From contig CAWIQF010000027.1 of NCBI GenBank assembly GCA_963838205.1, positions 7,234 through 71,233 on the forward strand: 64,000 nt of DNA, read 5' to 3'. This DNA is from CAIVVT01 sp963838205 (GTDB lineage Bacteria; Acidobacteriota; Terriglobia; Bryobacterales; Bryobacteraceae). The notes beneath the pieces were generated by a model that saw nothing but the letters and a program-made list of their open reading frames with translations, had not been told where the DNA came from and made no database searches. Below are positions 38,086 to 47,512 of the stretch, piece by piece. The translations under genes and the position numbers were made by a program. Position 1 is the first letter of the stretch. The number at the start of each line of letters is the position of its first letter.

Positions 38086-39080
38086 AGCGACTGGCAATCA
38101 TCGGGGGCGGAGGCTGGGGGACGGCGCTCTCGATCGTCCTGGCTCCGCGCTTCGAGCGCGTCCGGCTGTGGGTCTATGAGCGGGACCTGGCGGAGCGCAT
38201 GCAGAGCGCGCGCGAGAACGACGTGTTCCTGCCGGGCGCGCGGCTGAAGGACAATGTCGCAGTCAGCAGCGTGTTGGCCGAGGCAGTAGCGGACGCCGAG
38301 ATCGTGCTCGGAGTGATGCCATCGCATCACGCCCGCCGGGTGTACGACGATCTGCTTCCGTATCTCACCGCAGACATGCTCCTGGTGAGTGCGACGAAGG
38401 GTCTGGAGAACGGCACGCTGCTGCGCATGTCGCAGGTGATCAACGACGTGGTGGGCAACCGCTTTCCACCGCGCACGGGCGTGCTGAGCGGGCCGACGTT
38501 CGCCCGCGAGGTGGTCCGCGGCGAACCGGCGGCGGTGGTGATCGCATCGCATGACATCGGCCTGGCGCGCGCCGTGCAGGCCGCCTTTTCAGGCCCCACG
38601 CTGCGGCTGTACACCAACAGCGACCCGGTAGGCGTGGAGTTGGGGGCCTCGCTGAAAAACGTCATCGCGATCGCGGCGGGCGTCTGCGCCGGACTCGGAT
38701 TGGGCGCCAACACGACGGCCGCGCTGATCACCCGCGGCCTGGCGGAAATCACGCGCATGGCCGTCGCCGCCGGCGGCCAGAGCCAGACCCTGGCCGGCCT
38801 GGCCGGGCTGGGCGACCTGGTGCTGACTTGTACCGGAGAACTGAGCCGCAACCGCACGGTCGGCTTCCGGTTGGGCCGAGGCGAGAAACTGGCGGAGATC
38901 CTGGGCGGCATGCGGATGGTGGCCGAGGGGGTTCAGACGACGTATGCCGCGATGGAGCTGTGCCAGCGGCTGGCGGTCGAACTCCCCATCACGCGCCAGG
39001 TCCACGCCATCCTGCGCGAGGGCCGCGATCCGCGCGAGGCGCTGCGCGAACTGATGGAACGTTCGCTGAAAGAAGAGTAG
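38082..39080 (+). CDS. gpsA: Glycerol-3-phosphate dehydrogenase [NAD(P)+] GpsA
   Basis: A GTG start overlapping the plsY stop (GTGA), with GGGAGG 8 bases upstream. 332 residues: N-terminal Rossmann GGGGWGTALS, then SATKGLE, LSGPTFAREV, and the catalytic Lys in ASLKNVIAIAAG. It reduces dihydroxyacetone phosphate to sn-glycerol-3-phosphate and thus feeds PlsY, an obvious two-step unit. Confidence 0.96.
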   Translation: MKRLAIIGGGGWGTALSIVLAPRFERVRLWVYERDLAERMQSARENDVFLPGARLKDNVAVSSVLAEAVADAEIVLGVMPSHHARRVYDDLLPYLTADMLLVSATKGLENGTLLRMSQVINDVVGNRFPPRTGVLSGPTFAREVVRGEPAAVVIASHDIGLARAVQAAFSGPTLRLYTNSDPVGVELGASLKNVIAIAAGVCAGLGLGANTTAALITRGLAEITRMAVAAGGQSQTLAGLAGLGDLVLTCTGELSRNRTVGFRLGRGEKLAEILGGMRMVAEGVQTTYAAMELCQRLAVELPITRQVHAILREGRDPREALRELMERSLKEE

Positions 39081-39265
39081 CTTCGCGCCGGGCGATCCAC
39101 GCGCAAAGACGCCCTGAAAGCACGGCGGACACGCAAGACCCTGGTTGGTCCTCGCTCGCGTCGCGCCACGACTCAAGTCCGGACGCCAGTCGGTGCACGG
39201 ATTAGCTTGCCCGCCGTCGGATGGAAACGCATCCCCGGCGACTCGCATATGATAATTGCTTGACG

Positions 39266-40267
39266 ATGGAGATACAAAGCACCGCTCCGATCTTCATCGT
39301 CGGCTGCCCGCGCAGCGGTACCACGATGTTGCGGGATCTTCTGCGCTCGCACCCGCATCTGACCTTTCCCGGCGAAACGCACTTCATCCCGGCGTTCTAT
39401 CGGGGCTACGGCGATCCACGCGACTGCGCGGAAGCCCGCAAACTGGCGGCCGCAATACTCGAATTGCGCTGGGTGCGCGCATGGAATCTGCGGCTGGAAG
39501 CGGATTCGTTCGCCGATTGCCGCTCCTTCCGGGAGGTCTTGTGCCATCTGTATGAAGCCTGGGCGCGCCGCGAGATCAAACCTCGCTGGGGTGACAAGAC
39601 CCCTAATTACGTGACCGAGATTCCGCTGCTGGCGAAGCTGTTTCCCGAAGCCCGCATCATCCACATCTACCGCGACGGGAGAGACGTGGCGATGTCCTGG
39701 GTTCGGGCCCGGTTCACGCCCCAGAACATGTACACCGCGGCGCGGCTGTGGAGTTCCTGGGTCGGCGCCGGACGCCGGACCGGCGCGGCGCTGCCCCGCG
39801 GGATGTACCTGGAAGTGCGCTACGAACAGCTCCTGGCGCAGCCTCGAGAGACCATGCAGCGCGTGTGCGAGTTCGTCGGAGAACCATTTGACGAGGCGAT
39901 CTTACGGCTCAGCCCGATCATGAAAAATCGGCGCTCCCATCGGGTCTTCAATCCATTTGCGCGGAAGCTGCCGCGGCCCGTGGAAATCGTCTCCTCCAAC
40001 TGCGGGAAGTGGAAAACCAGGATGCCCGCCCGGGACCGGGTGCTGTTTGAGTCCGTGGCCGGGGATCTGCTGCAATCTTTGGGTTACGAGACGGAAGGGC
40101 GCACCCGGCGCATCAGCGGCGCCGAGCGGGTGGCGTGGGGTTTGCACCAGCAGTTGTGGTGGGCCGCCGTCAGGATTCTGGCTTTGCGCCTCGACGCATT
40201 CTTCGCCACGTTCCGGCGGTTGACCTGGGCCAAGGCCCGTGCCCGGTTCAGAGGGGCAACGCCATGA
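39266..40267 (+). CDS. Sulfotransferase family protein, paralogue 1
   Basis: 333 residues. IVGCPRSGTTMLRDLLRSHP is the PAPS 5'-phosphosulfate loop near residue 9, and YRDGRDVAMSW the 3'-phosphate motif near residue 135. The family transfers sulfate from PAPS to carbohydrate, lipid or protein acceptors; the acceptor is unknown here. The start at 39266 (MEIQSTAP) aligns with the two following copies; the frame extends to 39221 without support. First of three tandem copies with a spacing of about 1.1 kb. Confidence 0.88.
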   Translation: MEIQSTAPIFIVGCPRSGTTMLRDLLRSHPHLTFPGETHFIPAFYRGYGDPRDCAEARKLAAAILELRWVRAWNLRLEADSFADCRSFREVLCHLYEAWARREIKPRWGDKTPNYVTEIPLLAKLFPEARIIHIYRDGRDVAMSWVRARFTPQNMYTAARLWSSWVGAGRRTGAALPRGMYLEVRYEQLLAQPRETMQRVCEFVGEPFDEAILRLSPIMKNRRSHRVFNPFARKLPRPVEIVSSNCGKWKTRMPARDRVLFESVAGDLLQSLGYETEGRTRRISGAERVAWGLHQQLWWAAVRILALRLDAFFATFRRLTWAKARARFRGATP

Positions 40268-40374
40268 CGCCCCGCCGGACGGCCATGCCGGCCTGGCGAA
40301 TGCCACGCTCGCGCCAATCAGGTCGCCGTTCTGCGACGGGCACGCGTTGACGTTAACCTGAAAGTCATAACCGC

Positions 40375-41358
40375 ATGCCGATCGAGACACCCAGCGCCGC
40401 TCCGATCTTCATCGTCGGCTGCCCGCGCAGCGGCACCACGATGTTGCGGGATCTTCTGCGCTCGCACCCCCATCTGACCTTTCCCGGCGAATCGCAATTC
40501 ATCCCGGCGTTCTACCGCCAGTACGGCGATCCACGCGACGGCGCGGAAGCCCGCAAACTGGCGGCCGCGATACTCGAATCGCGCTGGGTGCGCCGTTGGA
40601 ATCTGCCGCTGGACGCCGAATCGTTCGCCGGCTGCCGCTCTTTCCGGCAGGTCTTGTGCCATCTGTTCGAAGCTTGGGCGCGTCAGGAGAACAAGCCCCG
40701 CTGGGGCGATAAGACACCTAGGTACGTGACCGAAATTCCGCTCCTGCTGAAGCTTTTTCCCGAAGCCAAAATCATCCACATCTATCGCGACGGGAGAGAC
40801 GTGGCGCGGTCCTGGATTCGGGTGCGGTACAAGCCCCAAAACATCTACACCGCGGCGCAGATGTGGAAGTCCTGGGTCGGCGCCGGACGCCAGGCCGGCG
40901 CGGCGCTGCCCCGCGAGATGTACCTGGAGGTGTGCTACGAACAGCTTCTGGCGCAGCCTCGAGAGACGATGCAGCGCGTATGCGAATTCATCGCAGAGCC
41001 ATTTGACGAGGCGGTCCTGCGGCTCAACCCGATCGCACAGAACCGGCCCTTCCTTTCGCGACTCAGTCCAAATGCGCGGAAGCCGCGGGCCGTGGAAATC
41101 GTCTCCTCCAACTGCGGGAAGTGGAAAACCAGGATGCCCGCCTGGGGCCGGGTGCTGTTTGAGTCGGTGGCTGGAGATCTGCTGCAATCTCTGGGTTACG
41201 AGACGGAAGGGCGCACCCGGCGCATCACCCCTGCCGAGCGCCTGGCATGGGATGTGCATCAGCGTATCTGGCGCGCGGCGGTCGTGCTCACGCTCGGCCC
41301 GTTCCGGCGATTGACCTGGGCCAGGGCTCGTTTTCAGTTCAGACAGACGACGCCATAA
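40375..41358 (+). CDS. Sulfotransferase family protein, paralogue 2
   Basis: 327 residues, very close to paralogue 1 through most of its length (shared VGCPRSGTTMLRDLLRSHPH, KIIHIYRDGRDVARSW, EIVSSNCGKWKTRMP). It is shorter near the C-terminus (RRAAVVLTLGPFRRLTWARA). The downstream flank (CCATAACG, GGACGGC) also resembles those of the other copies, so the duplicated unit included the 3' flank. A CGTCCC-GT-GGGACG palindrome follows the stop. Confidence 0.88.
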   Translation: MPIETPSAAPIFIVGCPRSGTTMLRDLLRSHPHLTFPGESQFIPAFYRQYGDPRDGAEARKLAAAILESRWVRRWNLPLDAESFAGCRSFRQVLCHLFEAWARQENKPRWGDKTPRYVTEIPLLLKLFPEAKIIHIYRDGRDVARSWIRVRYKPQNIYTAAQMWKSWVGAGRQAGAALPREMYLEVCYEQLLAQPRETMQRVCEFIAEPFDEAVLRLNPIAQNRPFLSRLSPNARKPRAVEIVSSNCGKWKTRMPAWGRVLFESVAGDLLQSLGYETEGRTRRITPAERLAWDVHQRIWRAAVVLTLGPFRRLTWARARFQFRQTTP

Positions 41359-41459
41359 CGTCCCGTGGGACGGCTTTGCCGGCCGGGCGAGTACCGGCAT
41401 GAACCAGGCGGCGGGCTTATGATGGGAAGGCATCGCGTTCACCTGAAAGCAGCCAGCCC

Positions 41460-42452
41460 GTGACGAATGAGACACATAGCGCCGCACCGATTTTCATCGT
41501 GGGCTGCCAACGCAGCGGCACGACGATGCTGCGCAATCTCTTGCGCTCGCACCCCCATCTGACCTTTCCCGACGAATCCCATTTCATCCCAGCCTTCTAC
41601 CGCGCTTACGGCAATCCGCGCGATGCGCGGCAAGCGCGCCGGCTGGCGGCGCGGATTCTCAAGTTGAGCTGGGTGCGCCGCTGGGAGCTGCCGATGGAAG
41701 CGGATTCGTTCGCCGATTGCCGCTCCTTCCGGGAGATTCTATGCCACTTGTACGAGGCCTGGGCGCGCCGGGAAGACAAGCCCCGCTGGGGTGAGAAGAC
41801 GCCCTATTACGTCACCCAGATTCCGCTCCTGCTGAAGCTGTTTCCCGAAGCCAAAATCATCCACATCTACCGCGACGGAAGAGACGTCGCGCTGTCCTGG
41901 CTGGAGGCGCGCTACGTGCCCCAGAACATCTACGTCGCGGCGCGGCTGTGGAGATCCTGGGTCGGCGCCGGACGCCAGGCCGGCGCGGCGCTGCCGCGCG
42001 AGACGTACCTGGAGGTGAGTTACGAGAGGCTGGTGCAGCAGCCGCGCGAGACCCTGCAGCACGTGTGCGAGTTCGTCGGAGAGCCATATGACGAAGCAGT
42101 TTTGCGGCTCAGCCCGCTGGCACGAGACCCGCGCTTCGATCCGTCTCCACTCAAGCCGTCGCCCGAGTTCATCGTGCCCACCAACTGCGCAAAATGGAAA
42201 ACCAGGATGGCGGCCCGGGACAGAGCAGCGTTTGAGTCCGTGGCCGGGGATCTGTTGGGGGTTCTAGGTTACGAAACGGAAGGCCGCACTCGGCGCTTCA
42301 CCAGTGCTGAGCGGCTGGCATGGAATTGGCAGCACTATCTCTTGTGGTGCGCACGAACGCTTTGGGCGATGCGCTTGCCGGCGTTTTGCACTACGTTCCT
42401 GCGAATAAGCTGGGCGAAGGCTCGTCCCCGGTTCAGAACGGCAACACCATAA
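41460..42452 (+). CDS. Sulfotransferase family protein, paralogue 3
   Basis: GTG start (MTNETHSAAPIFIVGCQRSG). 330 residues, the most diverged copy: the loop reads CQRSGTTMLRNLL and the middle SWLEARYVPQNIYVAARLWR. PAPS motifs are intact (YRDGRDVALSW). The C-terminal half differs from copies 1 and 2 (LARDPRFDPSPLKPSPEFIV), which suggests a different acceptor or relaxed constraint. Confidence 0.86.
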   Translation: MTNETHSAAPIFIVGCQRSGTTMLRNLLRSHPHLTFPDESHFIPAFYRAYGNPRDARQARRLAARILKLSWVRRWELPMEADSFADCRSFREILCHLYEAWARREDKPRWGEKTPYYVTQIPLLLKLFPEAKIIHIYRDGRDVALSWLEARYVPQNIYVAARLWRSWVGAGRQAGAALPRETYLEVSYERLVQQPRETLQHVCEFVGEPYDEAVLRLSPLARDPRFDPSPLKPSPEFIVPTNCAKWKTRMAARDRAAFESVAGDLLGVLGYETEGRTRRFTSAERLAWNWQHYLLWCARTLWAMRLPAFCTTFLRISWAKARPRFRTATP

Positions 42453-42483
42453 CGCCCCGCTCGACAGCCTCGCAGGCGGGGCG
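42453..42483 (+). terminator. Hairpin after third sulfotransferase
   Basis: CGCCCCGC (42453-42460) pairs with GCGGGGCG (42476-42483), directly after the stop. No T-tract follows. Confidence 0.4.
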
Positions 42484-42576
42484 GACGCATATCGAATAGC
42501 CCGCGTTGCGGCGGACGCTTCCGATGTTCCACGCAGGTGATTTGCGTCGCGCTGCGCGACGCCTTATGCTCGACAC

Positions 42577-43899
42577 ATGAGAACAGCAATACTGGCGGCC
42601 ATCGTGGCACTGTGTGGATGGGGGACGGCGCGCGGCGGCGCCATCCAGGCAGGCTACGCGAAGACCGACGTCACGCCGCACGAGCCCCTGTTCATGGGCG
42701 GCTACGACCTGCGCAACGCGCCGGCCGACGGCGTGCACGGCAACGACAAGTTGTACGTGCGCGCGCTGGCGATTGCCGACGGCACGCAGAAAGTATTGCT
42801 CATCGAGGCCGACGTTATCATGCTCCGCGACCACGACGAGTTTCGCCAGCGCATTGCCGCGGCCACCGGCGTGCCCGTGGATCATATCCTGATCGGAGAC
42901 GAGCATAACCATGCGGCGCCGTCTCCGGGCGCGCAGGGCGCGAACAATTGGGAGCGCCAGTTTGGGGTGGCGCTGGTCGAAACGGCCCGCCAGGCCGTGG
43001 CGAACCTTCAGCCTGTGCGCATGGCGGCGGGCGACGGGCGTTCGCGCATCGCGATGAATCGCCGGCAGGTGCAGCCGCAGGACAAGGACTCCTATCTCAG
43101 CTTCGACGAGAACAACAGCAGCCAGTCGTTCGGAAAGTACAAGACCGACACGCCGGTGCAGGTGCATGAGTTCGGAGGCGTGATGCGCTTGGGCGCCAAT
43201 CCGGTCGGCGCGATCGACGATGTCGTGCAGGTTGTGCGCCTCGACACCGAGGCCGGCAAGCCGCTGGCGGTGCTGATCCACTACGCCTGCCACGGAACGT
43301 CCTTGGGCGGCCGCAACAGCAAGGTCTCGGGCGAGTGGATGGGACGGATGCAGGAGTACGTCGAGCGCCATCTGGGCGCCGGCGGAGCAATGTTCGTGCA
43401 GGGCGCCGCGGGCGACATCAATCCGCGCGTGGTCGGAGGACTGGACGGCAATCCGGATGACATTCAGGCGACGTGGGCGCTGGGAGAGGAGATCGGTCGC
43501 GAAGTAGTGCGCGTGTACGACTCGCTGGCGCCGGCGCGCTGGGAGGCGTCGATCGAGGTGCAGAACCAGGACATCCGGCTGCCGCGCACGTATCGCGAAT
43601 TACCCTCGGATCTCGTGAACACGGCGGTGCATGCGCCGACCACGGCAGTGCGCATCGGCGACCTGATGTGGGTCAGCTTTCCGGGTGAGATGTTCCACGC
43701 GATCGGCCAGCGCGTGAAGGCCGCCTGTCCGGCCCGGTACGGCTTCCTGATGGGCTACACCAACGGCTACATCGGGTACTTTCCGGAACAGCAGGCCTTT
43801 GCCGAAGGCGGCTATGAACCCTCCGTCAGCCACCTGGATCCAATCGCGGAGAAAGTGTACATGAGACAGATCGGGGAACTGTTACGGCGGTTCCACTAG
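42577..43899 (+). CDS. Neutral/alkaline ceramidase-like secreted hydrolase
   Basis: A signal peptide (MRTAILAAIVALCGWGTARG) is followed by the ceramidase N-terminal signature: AGYAKTDVTPHEPLFMGGYD, IGDEHNHAAPSPG with metal-binding histidines, IHYACHGTSLGG, and VQGAAGDINPR. These match the neutral/alkaline non-lysosomal ceramidase family. 440 residues, so the C-terminal immunoglobulin-like domain is absent, as in many bacterial relatives of unknown substrate. It follows the three sulfotransferases on the same strand. Confidence 0.85.
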   Translation: MRTAILAAIVALCGWGTARGGAIQAGYAKTDVTPHEPLFMGGYDLRNAPADGVHGNDKLYVRALAIADGTQKVLLIEADVIMLRDHDEFRQRIAAATGVPVDHILIGDEHNHAAPSPGAQGANNWERQFGVALVETARQAVANLQPVRMAAGDGRSRIAMNRRQVQPQDKDSYLSFDENNSSQSFGKYKTDTPVQVHEFGGVMRLGANPVGAIDDVVQVVRLDTEAGKPLAVLIHYACHGTSLGGRNSKVSGEWMGRMQEYVERHLGAGGAMFVQGAAGDINPRVVGGLDGNPDDIQATWALGEEIGREVVRVYDSLAPARWEASIEVQNQDIRLPRTYRELPSDLVNTAVHAPTTAVRIGDLMWVSFPGEMFHAIGQRVKAACPARYGFLMGYTNGYIGYFPEQQAFAEGGYEPSVSHLDPIAEKVYMRQIGELLRRFH

Positions 43900-43930
43900 G
43901 CCGGTTGCCCAGCCGCGCGACCGGGCAGGA

Positions 43931-44917
43931 TCACTTCAGTTTCTCGGTCAGCGTGACCGCTTCCGCGAGTTTGAAACTCAAACGCGTCTCGCTGGCCAGG
44001 CGGACCTCATCGCCTTTGCTTGCCAGGACGGCTCCGCCGCCCGTCGCGCCGCCGGCGCCCGCTCCGATCGCCGCGCCCTTGCCGCCGCCGACCGCGGCGC
44101 CGATGATTGCGCCGACGACCGTGCCCACGCCAATCTTCGTCACTGCATTTTTCGTATGCGCCGTGGCCGCCTGGTGGGACGAGTCCGTGCGAATGGCCGC
44201 CTTCTGACCGTCGGTCGTGTCGAGTTCGGTCAAGTCCAAAGCGATCGCGGCCTGATTCTTGCCGTGCGTGGCACGCGTCAGCGAAGCGATTTTGCCGCGC
44301 ACCAGCGCACCGCGGTCGGCAATTACGAAACCGTCGATCACGATCGGCTGATCCAGAGTCGCGGTGAATGGATCGCCTTCGGACTGCTTGTCGGTGCTGA
44401 TCGCGTCCCGCAACCTCACGGCCACTGTCGTACCCGCGGGAATCGTCACTGTTTGCGGCGTGCGGTCTCTGATCTCACTCGCCGGGTCGGGCCGCATGAT
44501 GTTCGAGGGCTGCGGCTGGGGCTTCGGCTCGGGCTGGGCCTGCGGCGTTTGCGGTTCAATGGCCGGCGCGGTGGCGGGCACGGGCTGAGCTTCTGGCTGC
44601 GGCTGCGACTGGGCCGTCTGCACCGGCTCTTCCGGCGGCGGCGCGGAGACGACAGGCTCAGCGGATTCCGGCGGCGCCGATTCAGACTTCGTCTTATGCG
44701 CGGTGCGGACCGGATTGGGCGTCACGCTCGCCGGTGGCGGAGCCGCGGGTGTGTCGGCGGCGGGCGGTGTCACAGGCGCCGGTTGCGGCGCGGTGGATTC
44801 AATCGGCGCAGGCGCGGGCGCGGACTCGGGAGCCGGACGGCGGGCGGCTACAAAATAGGCCACGCCGGCGGCGATGATTGCTCCGCAGACGAATGCCAGC
44901 AGGTACTTCTGCAACAT
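43931..44917 (-). CDS. Membrane-anchored Pro-rich protein with glycine zipper, 328 aa
   Basis: One N-terminal helix (about 4-26), a long Pro/Ala/Gln linker (about 27-150), then a folded domain (VTIPAGTTVAVRLRDAISTD, DGFVIADRGALVRGKIASL) and a glycine-zipper-like stretch (VGAIIGAAVGGGKGAAIGAG) near residue 275. The middle domain resembles a small beta domain seen in other acidobacterial envelope proteins, from memory of similar sequences. Function unknown; a cell-envelope role is inferred. Convergent with the ceramidase-like gene. Confidence 0.75.
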   Translation of the reverse strand: MLQKYLLAFVCGAIIAAGVAYFVAARRPAPESAPAPAPIESTAPQPAPVTPPAADTPAAPPPASVTPNPVRTAHKTKSESAPPESAEPVVSAPPPEEPVQTAQSQPQPEAQPVPATAPAIEPQTPQAQPEPKPQPQPSNIMRPDPASEIRDRTPQTVTIPAGTTVAVRLRDAISTDKQSEGDPFTATLDQPIVIDGFVIADRGALVRGKIASLTRATHGKNQAAIALDLTELDTTDGQKAAIRTDSSHQAATAHTKNAVTKIGVGTVVGAIIGAAVGGGKGAAIGAGAGGATGGGAVLASKGDEVRLASETRLSFKLAEAVTLTEKLK

Positions 44918-45076
44918 AGGATCGTGCTTGCCTCAAATTCATATTACGCACGGCGTGGCGAATGCGTTACGAAGCGGCCGGAAGCGCCTGCTGCCGCCCG
45001 GCCCTGGCAGCCGGCGGCAGAGGCCGGGAGCGCGGCCGGCGGGACTTCTGCCGCGGGCTGCTAACCCGTTACAATA

Positions 45077-46168
45077 ATGAAAGAAATGATTCAGTTCCCG
45101 GCCGGCTACAGCATGCGAAGGGTCCGGGTCGAGCCCGCCACGGTGCTGGCGCCGATGGTGGGCGTCACCGACACCGTGTTCCGCCGGCTGATTCGCGCCC
45201 AGGGCGGCTGCGGGCTGATGATGACCGAATTCACGAGTTCGCACGGAGTCGTGGCGACGACCCGCGGCCGGCCCGGCAGAAGCGCGCGGACGTTCCGCTA
45301 CCTGTATTTCGAGCCCGAGGAGCACCCCATCTCGGCGCAGTTGTTCGGCTCCGATCCGGAGATCCTGTCGCAAGCCGCGCGAGTCTGCGAGGACCACGGT
45401 TTCGACGCCGTGGACATCAACTTCGGCTGCCCGGTTAAGAAGGTCGTGCGCTGCAACGGCGGCTCGGGCCTGTTGCGCAATCTGCCGCTGGTCGAAGAGT
45501 TGCTCAAGCGCTGCCGCGCGGCCATCCGCATCCCTCTGACGATGAAGTTCCGCGCCGGCTGGAACGACCAGGAACTGGTGCACGTGCAACTGGCGCGCAT
45601 GGCCGAGGCCGCGGGCGTCGATGCGATCGCGCTCCATCCGCGCACGCGCGAGCAGGGCTACGCCGGGCGCGCGGATTGGTCCCGCATCGCCGCGGTCAAG
45701 GCCGCGGTGAGCATCCCGGTGATCGGCAACGGCGACATCGCCACGCCGGAGGATGCGCTGCGCATGCTCCGCGAGACCGGCTGCGACGCCGTAATGATCG
45801 GGCGCGCCGCCTCGTCCAACCCATGGATCTTCCGCCAGATTCAGGACTATGTCGCGACCGGCGGCTACGCGCAACCGACCGAGCAGGACCGCTGGCGCCT
45901 CATGCACCGCTACTACGAGATGCTGATCGCCGCGGGCGGGGCCGACATGGTCGGCAAGATGAAGCAGTTCGCCACCTACTTCACGCACGGCGTGCGCAAC
46001 GGCGCGAAGCTGCGCGCGGCGATCTACCAACTGCGCGCGGCGGAGGAGATTCTGGCGCTGGTCAACGCGCACTTCGAACGCGAGTGGAGCGAGGCCCAGC
46101 GCGGCATCCCAGCGCCGCCGCCGGAGAGCGTTCCACGAATGCGGGAAGCGCTGGCCGGCCAGGACTGA
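45077..46168 (+). CDS. dusB: tRNA-dihydrouridine synthase (DusB-like)
   Basis: A flavin enzyme that reduces uridine in tRNA D-loops. 363 residues: FMN-binding APMVGVTDTVFRRLI at about 27, the catalytic Cys in DINFGCPVKKVV, substrate and FMN motifs TMKFRAGWND, ALHPRTREQGYAG, IGNGDI and VMIGRAASSNPWIF. No clear ribosome site; the start could also be ATG at 45113. It lies 10 bases before rnhA. Confidence 0.93.
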   Translation: MKEMIQFPAGYSMRRVRVEPATVLAPMVGVTDTVFRRLIRAQGGCGLMMTEFTSSHGVVATTRGRPGRSARTFRYLYFEPEEHPISAQLFGSDPEILSQAARVCEDHGFDAVDINFGCPVKKVVRCNGGSGLLRNLPLVEELLKRCRAAIRIPLTMKFRAGWNDQELVHVQLARMAEAAGVDAIALHPRTREQGYAGRADWSRIAAVKAAVSIPVIGNGDIATPEDALRMLRETGCDAVMIGRAASSNPWIFRQIQDYVATGGYAQPTEQDRWRLMHRYYEMLIAAGGADMVGKMKQFATYFTHGVRNGAKLRAAIYQLRAAEEILALVNAHFEREWSEAQRGIPAPPPESVPRMREALAGQD

Positions 46169-46178
46169 TACACGACAA

Positions 46179-46643
46179 ATGTTGAAGAAAGTCCAAGCCA
46201 TCACTGACGGCTCCTGCCTGGGCAATCCGGGACCGGGCGGCTGGGCGTGCATTCTGCGGCATGGCGCGCGGGTCAAGGAACTGAGCGGCGGCGAGCTGCT
46301 TACGACCAATAACCGCATGGAGCTGACGGCGGCCATCCGGGCGCTCGACACATTGACGCAGGCCTGCCAGGTCGAGATCGTGACCGACTCCGAGTATGTG
46401 AAAAACGGCGTCGAATCGTGGATGGCGCGCTGGAAAAGGAATGGCTGGAAAACGGCCGCCAAGAAGCCGGTGCTGAACCAGGATCTGTGGGAGGCGCTCG
46501 ACCGCGCGTTGGAGCCCCATACGGCGAGCTGGGTCTGGACCAAGGGCCATGCCGCGCATGCCGACAACAACCGCTGCGACGAACTGGCGCGCGCGGCCGC
46601 GCTCAGGATAAAGTCGGCAGGACAGGCAGGAACTCTCCAGTGA
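46179..46643 (+). CDS. rnhA: Ribonuclease HI
   Basis: 154 residues, the standard length. The acidic catalytic set is visible: Asp in ITDGSCLGNPGPGGW, Glu in NNRMELTAAIRAL, Asp in IVTDSEYV, and Asp in ADNNRCDELA, with His in KGHAAHADN. It removes RNA from RNA-DNA hybrids. The stop overlaps the nadD GTG start (GTGA). Confidence 0.95.
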   Translation: MLKKVQAITDGSCLGNPGPGGWACILRHGARVKELSGGELLTTNNRMELTAAIRALDTLTQACQVEIVTDSEYVKNGVESWMARWKRNGWKTAAKKPVLNQDLWEALDRALEPHTASWVWTKGHAAHADNNRCDELARAAALRIKSAGQAGTLQ

Positions 46644-47233
46644 ACCTGGCACTCTACGGCGGCACGTTCGATCCGATTCATCGCGCTCACCTGATCGTGG
46701 CCACTGAAGCGGCCGAACAGTTCAAGCTGGACGCGGTGTGGTTTGTCACGGCCGGCCAGCCGCCGCACAAACCCGCCGGCAGCACGACGCCGTACGAGCA
46801 TCGCCAGCGGATGGTGGAACTGGCCTGCGCCGGCGACCCGCGCTTCCATGCGCCGCGGTTGGAGGAAGCCGAGGGCGCCAGTTACACGGTCCACACCATC
46901 GAACGCGTGCGTGCCATGCTCGCGCCCGGCGACCGGCTGCTGTTCCTGATCGGCGCCGACGCGTTCGCCGAAATCGGCAGTTGGTACCGCGCCGCGGAAG
47001 TGCTGGCCGCGGTCGAGTTCATCGTCGTCTCTCGCCCCGGGTACGTGTATCCCGTGCCCGCGGGGGCGCGGATCCACCGGCTGGAGACGCTGGCGCTGCC
47101 TGTGAGTTCCTCGGAGATTCGGCGCGCGCTGGAGCAGGGCGAGATGCCGGAGGAAGTGCCGCAGGCGGTCAGCGAGTACATCCGCGAGCACGGCTTGTAT
47201 CGTCTCAAGAGCGCGGTGCGGGCGCGCGGATAA
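46640..47233 (+). CDS. nadD: Nicotinate-nucleotide adenylyltransferase
   Basis: A GTG start overlapping the rnhA stop gives 197 residues; the longer frame to 46418 is an rnhA shadow. GGTFDPIHRAHL is the nucleotidyltransferase HxGH-type signature (here HRAH), and PVSSSEIRRAL the second nucleotide-binding motif. It adenylates nicotinate mononucleotide in NAD synthesis. AGGCAGG lies about 13 bases upstream. Confidence 0.94.
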   Translation: MNLALYGGTFDPIHRAHLIVATEAAEQFKLDAVWFVTAGQPPHKPAGSTTPYEHRQRMVELACAGDPRFHAPRLEEAEGASYTVHTIERVRAMLAPGDRLLFLIGADAFAEIGSWYRAAEVLAAVEFIVVSRPGYVYPVPAGARIHRLETLALPVSSSEIRRALEQGEMPEEVPQAVSEYIREHGLYRLKSAVRARG

Positions 47234-47512
47234 GCGACGTCTTGCGGTGCGCCGCCGATTTGGCCCACGGAACTGGGGGTCGCGAGCCGCTAATTGAAGA
47301 GCGGGCCGTAGAGACCCGGCCGCCGGATCGATTTCACGTTGAGCCCGGATCGCGGACGTAGCCGGCCGGCATGGCATGAGCCGACGCGGCTTTCCATTCC
47401 GCCGCGGTGTGAAACCGTTGTCTCGCAAGCTGGCGGGGCATGGGACAATGAAGCGAACTGCCGTTCTCGCGGCCGCGGATCCGCGCGCAACGGCGAGGGG
47501 TCTCTTCCAGCG

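Noticed and set aside
42577..43899. Alkaline phosphatase or arylsulfatase next to the sulfotransferases
   Set aside because: No sulfatase CXPXR motif; the motifs fit the neutral ceramidase family instead.
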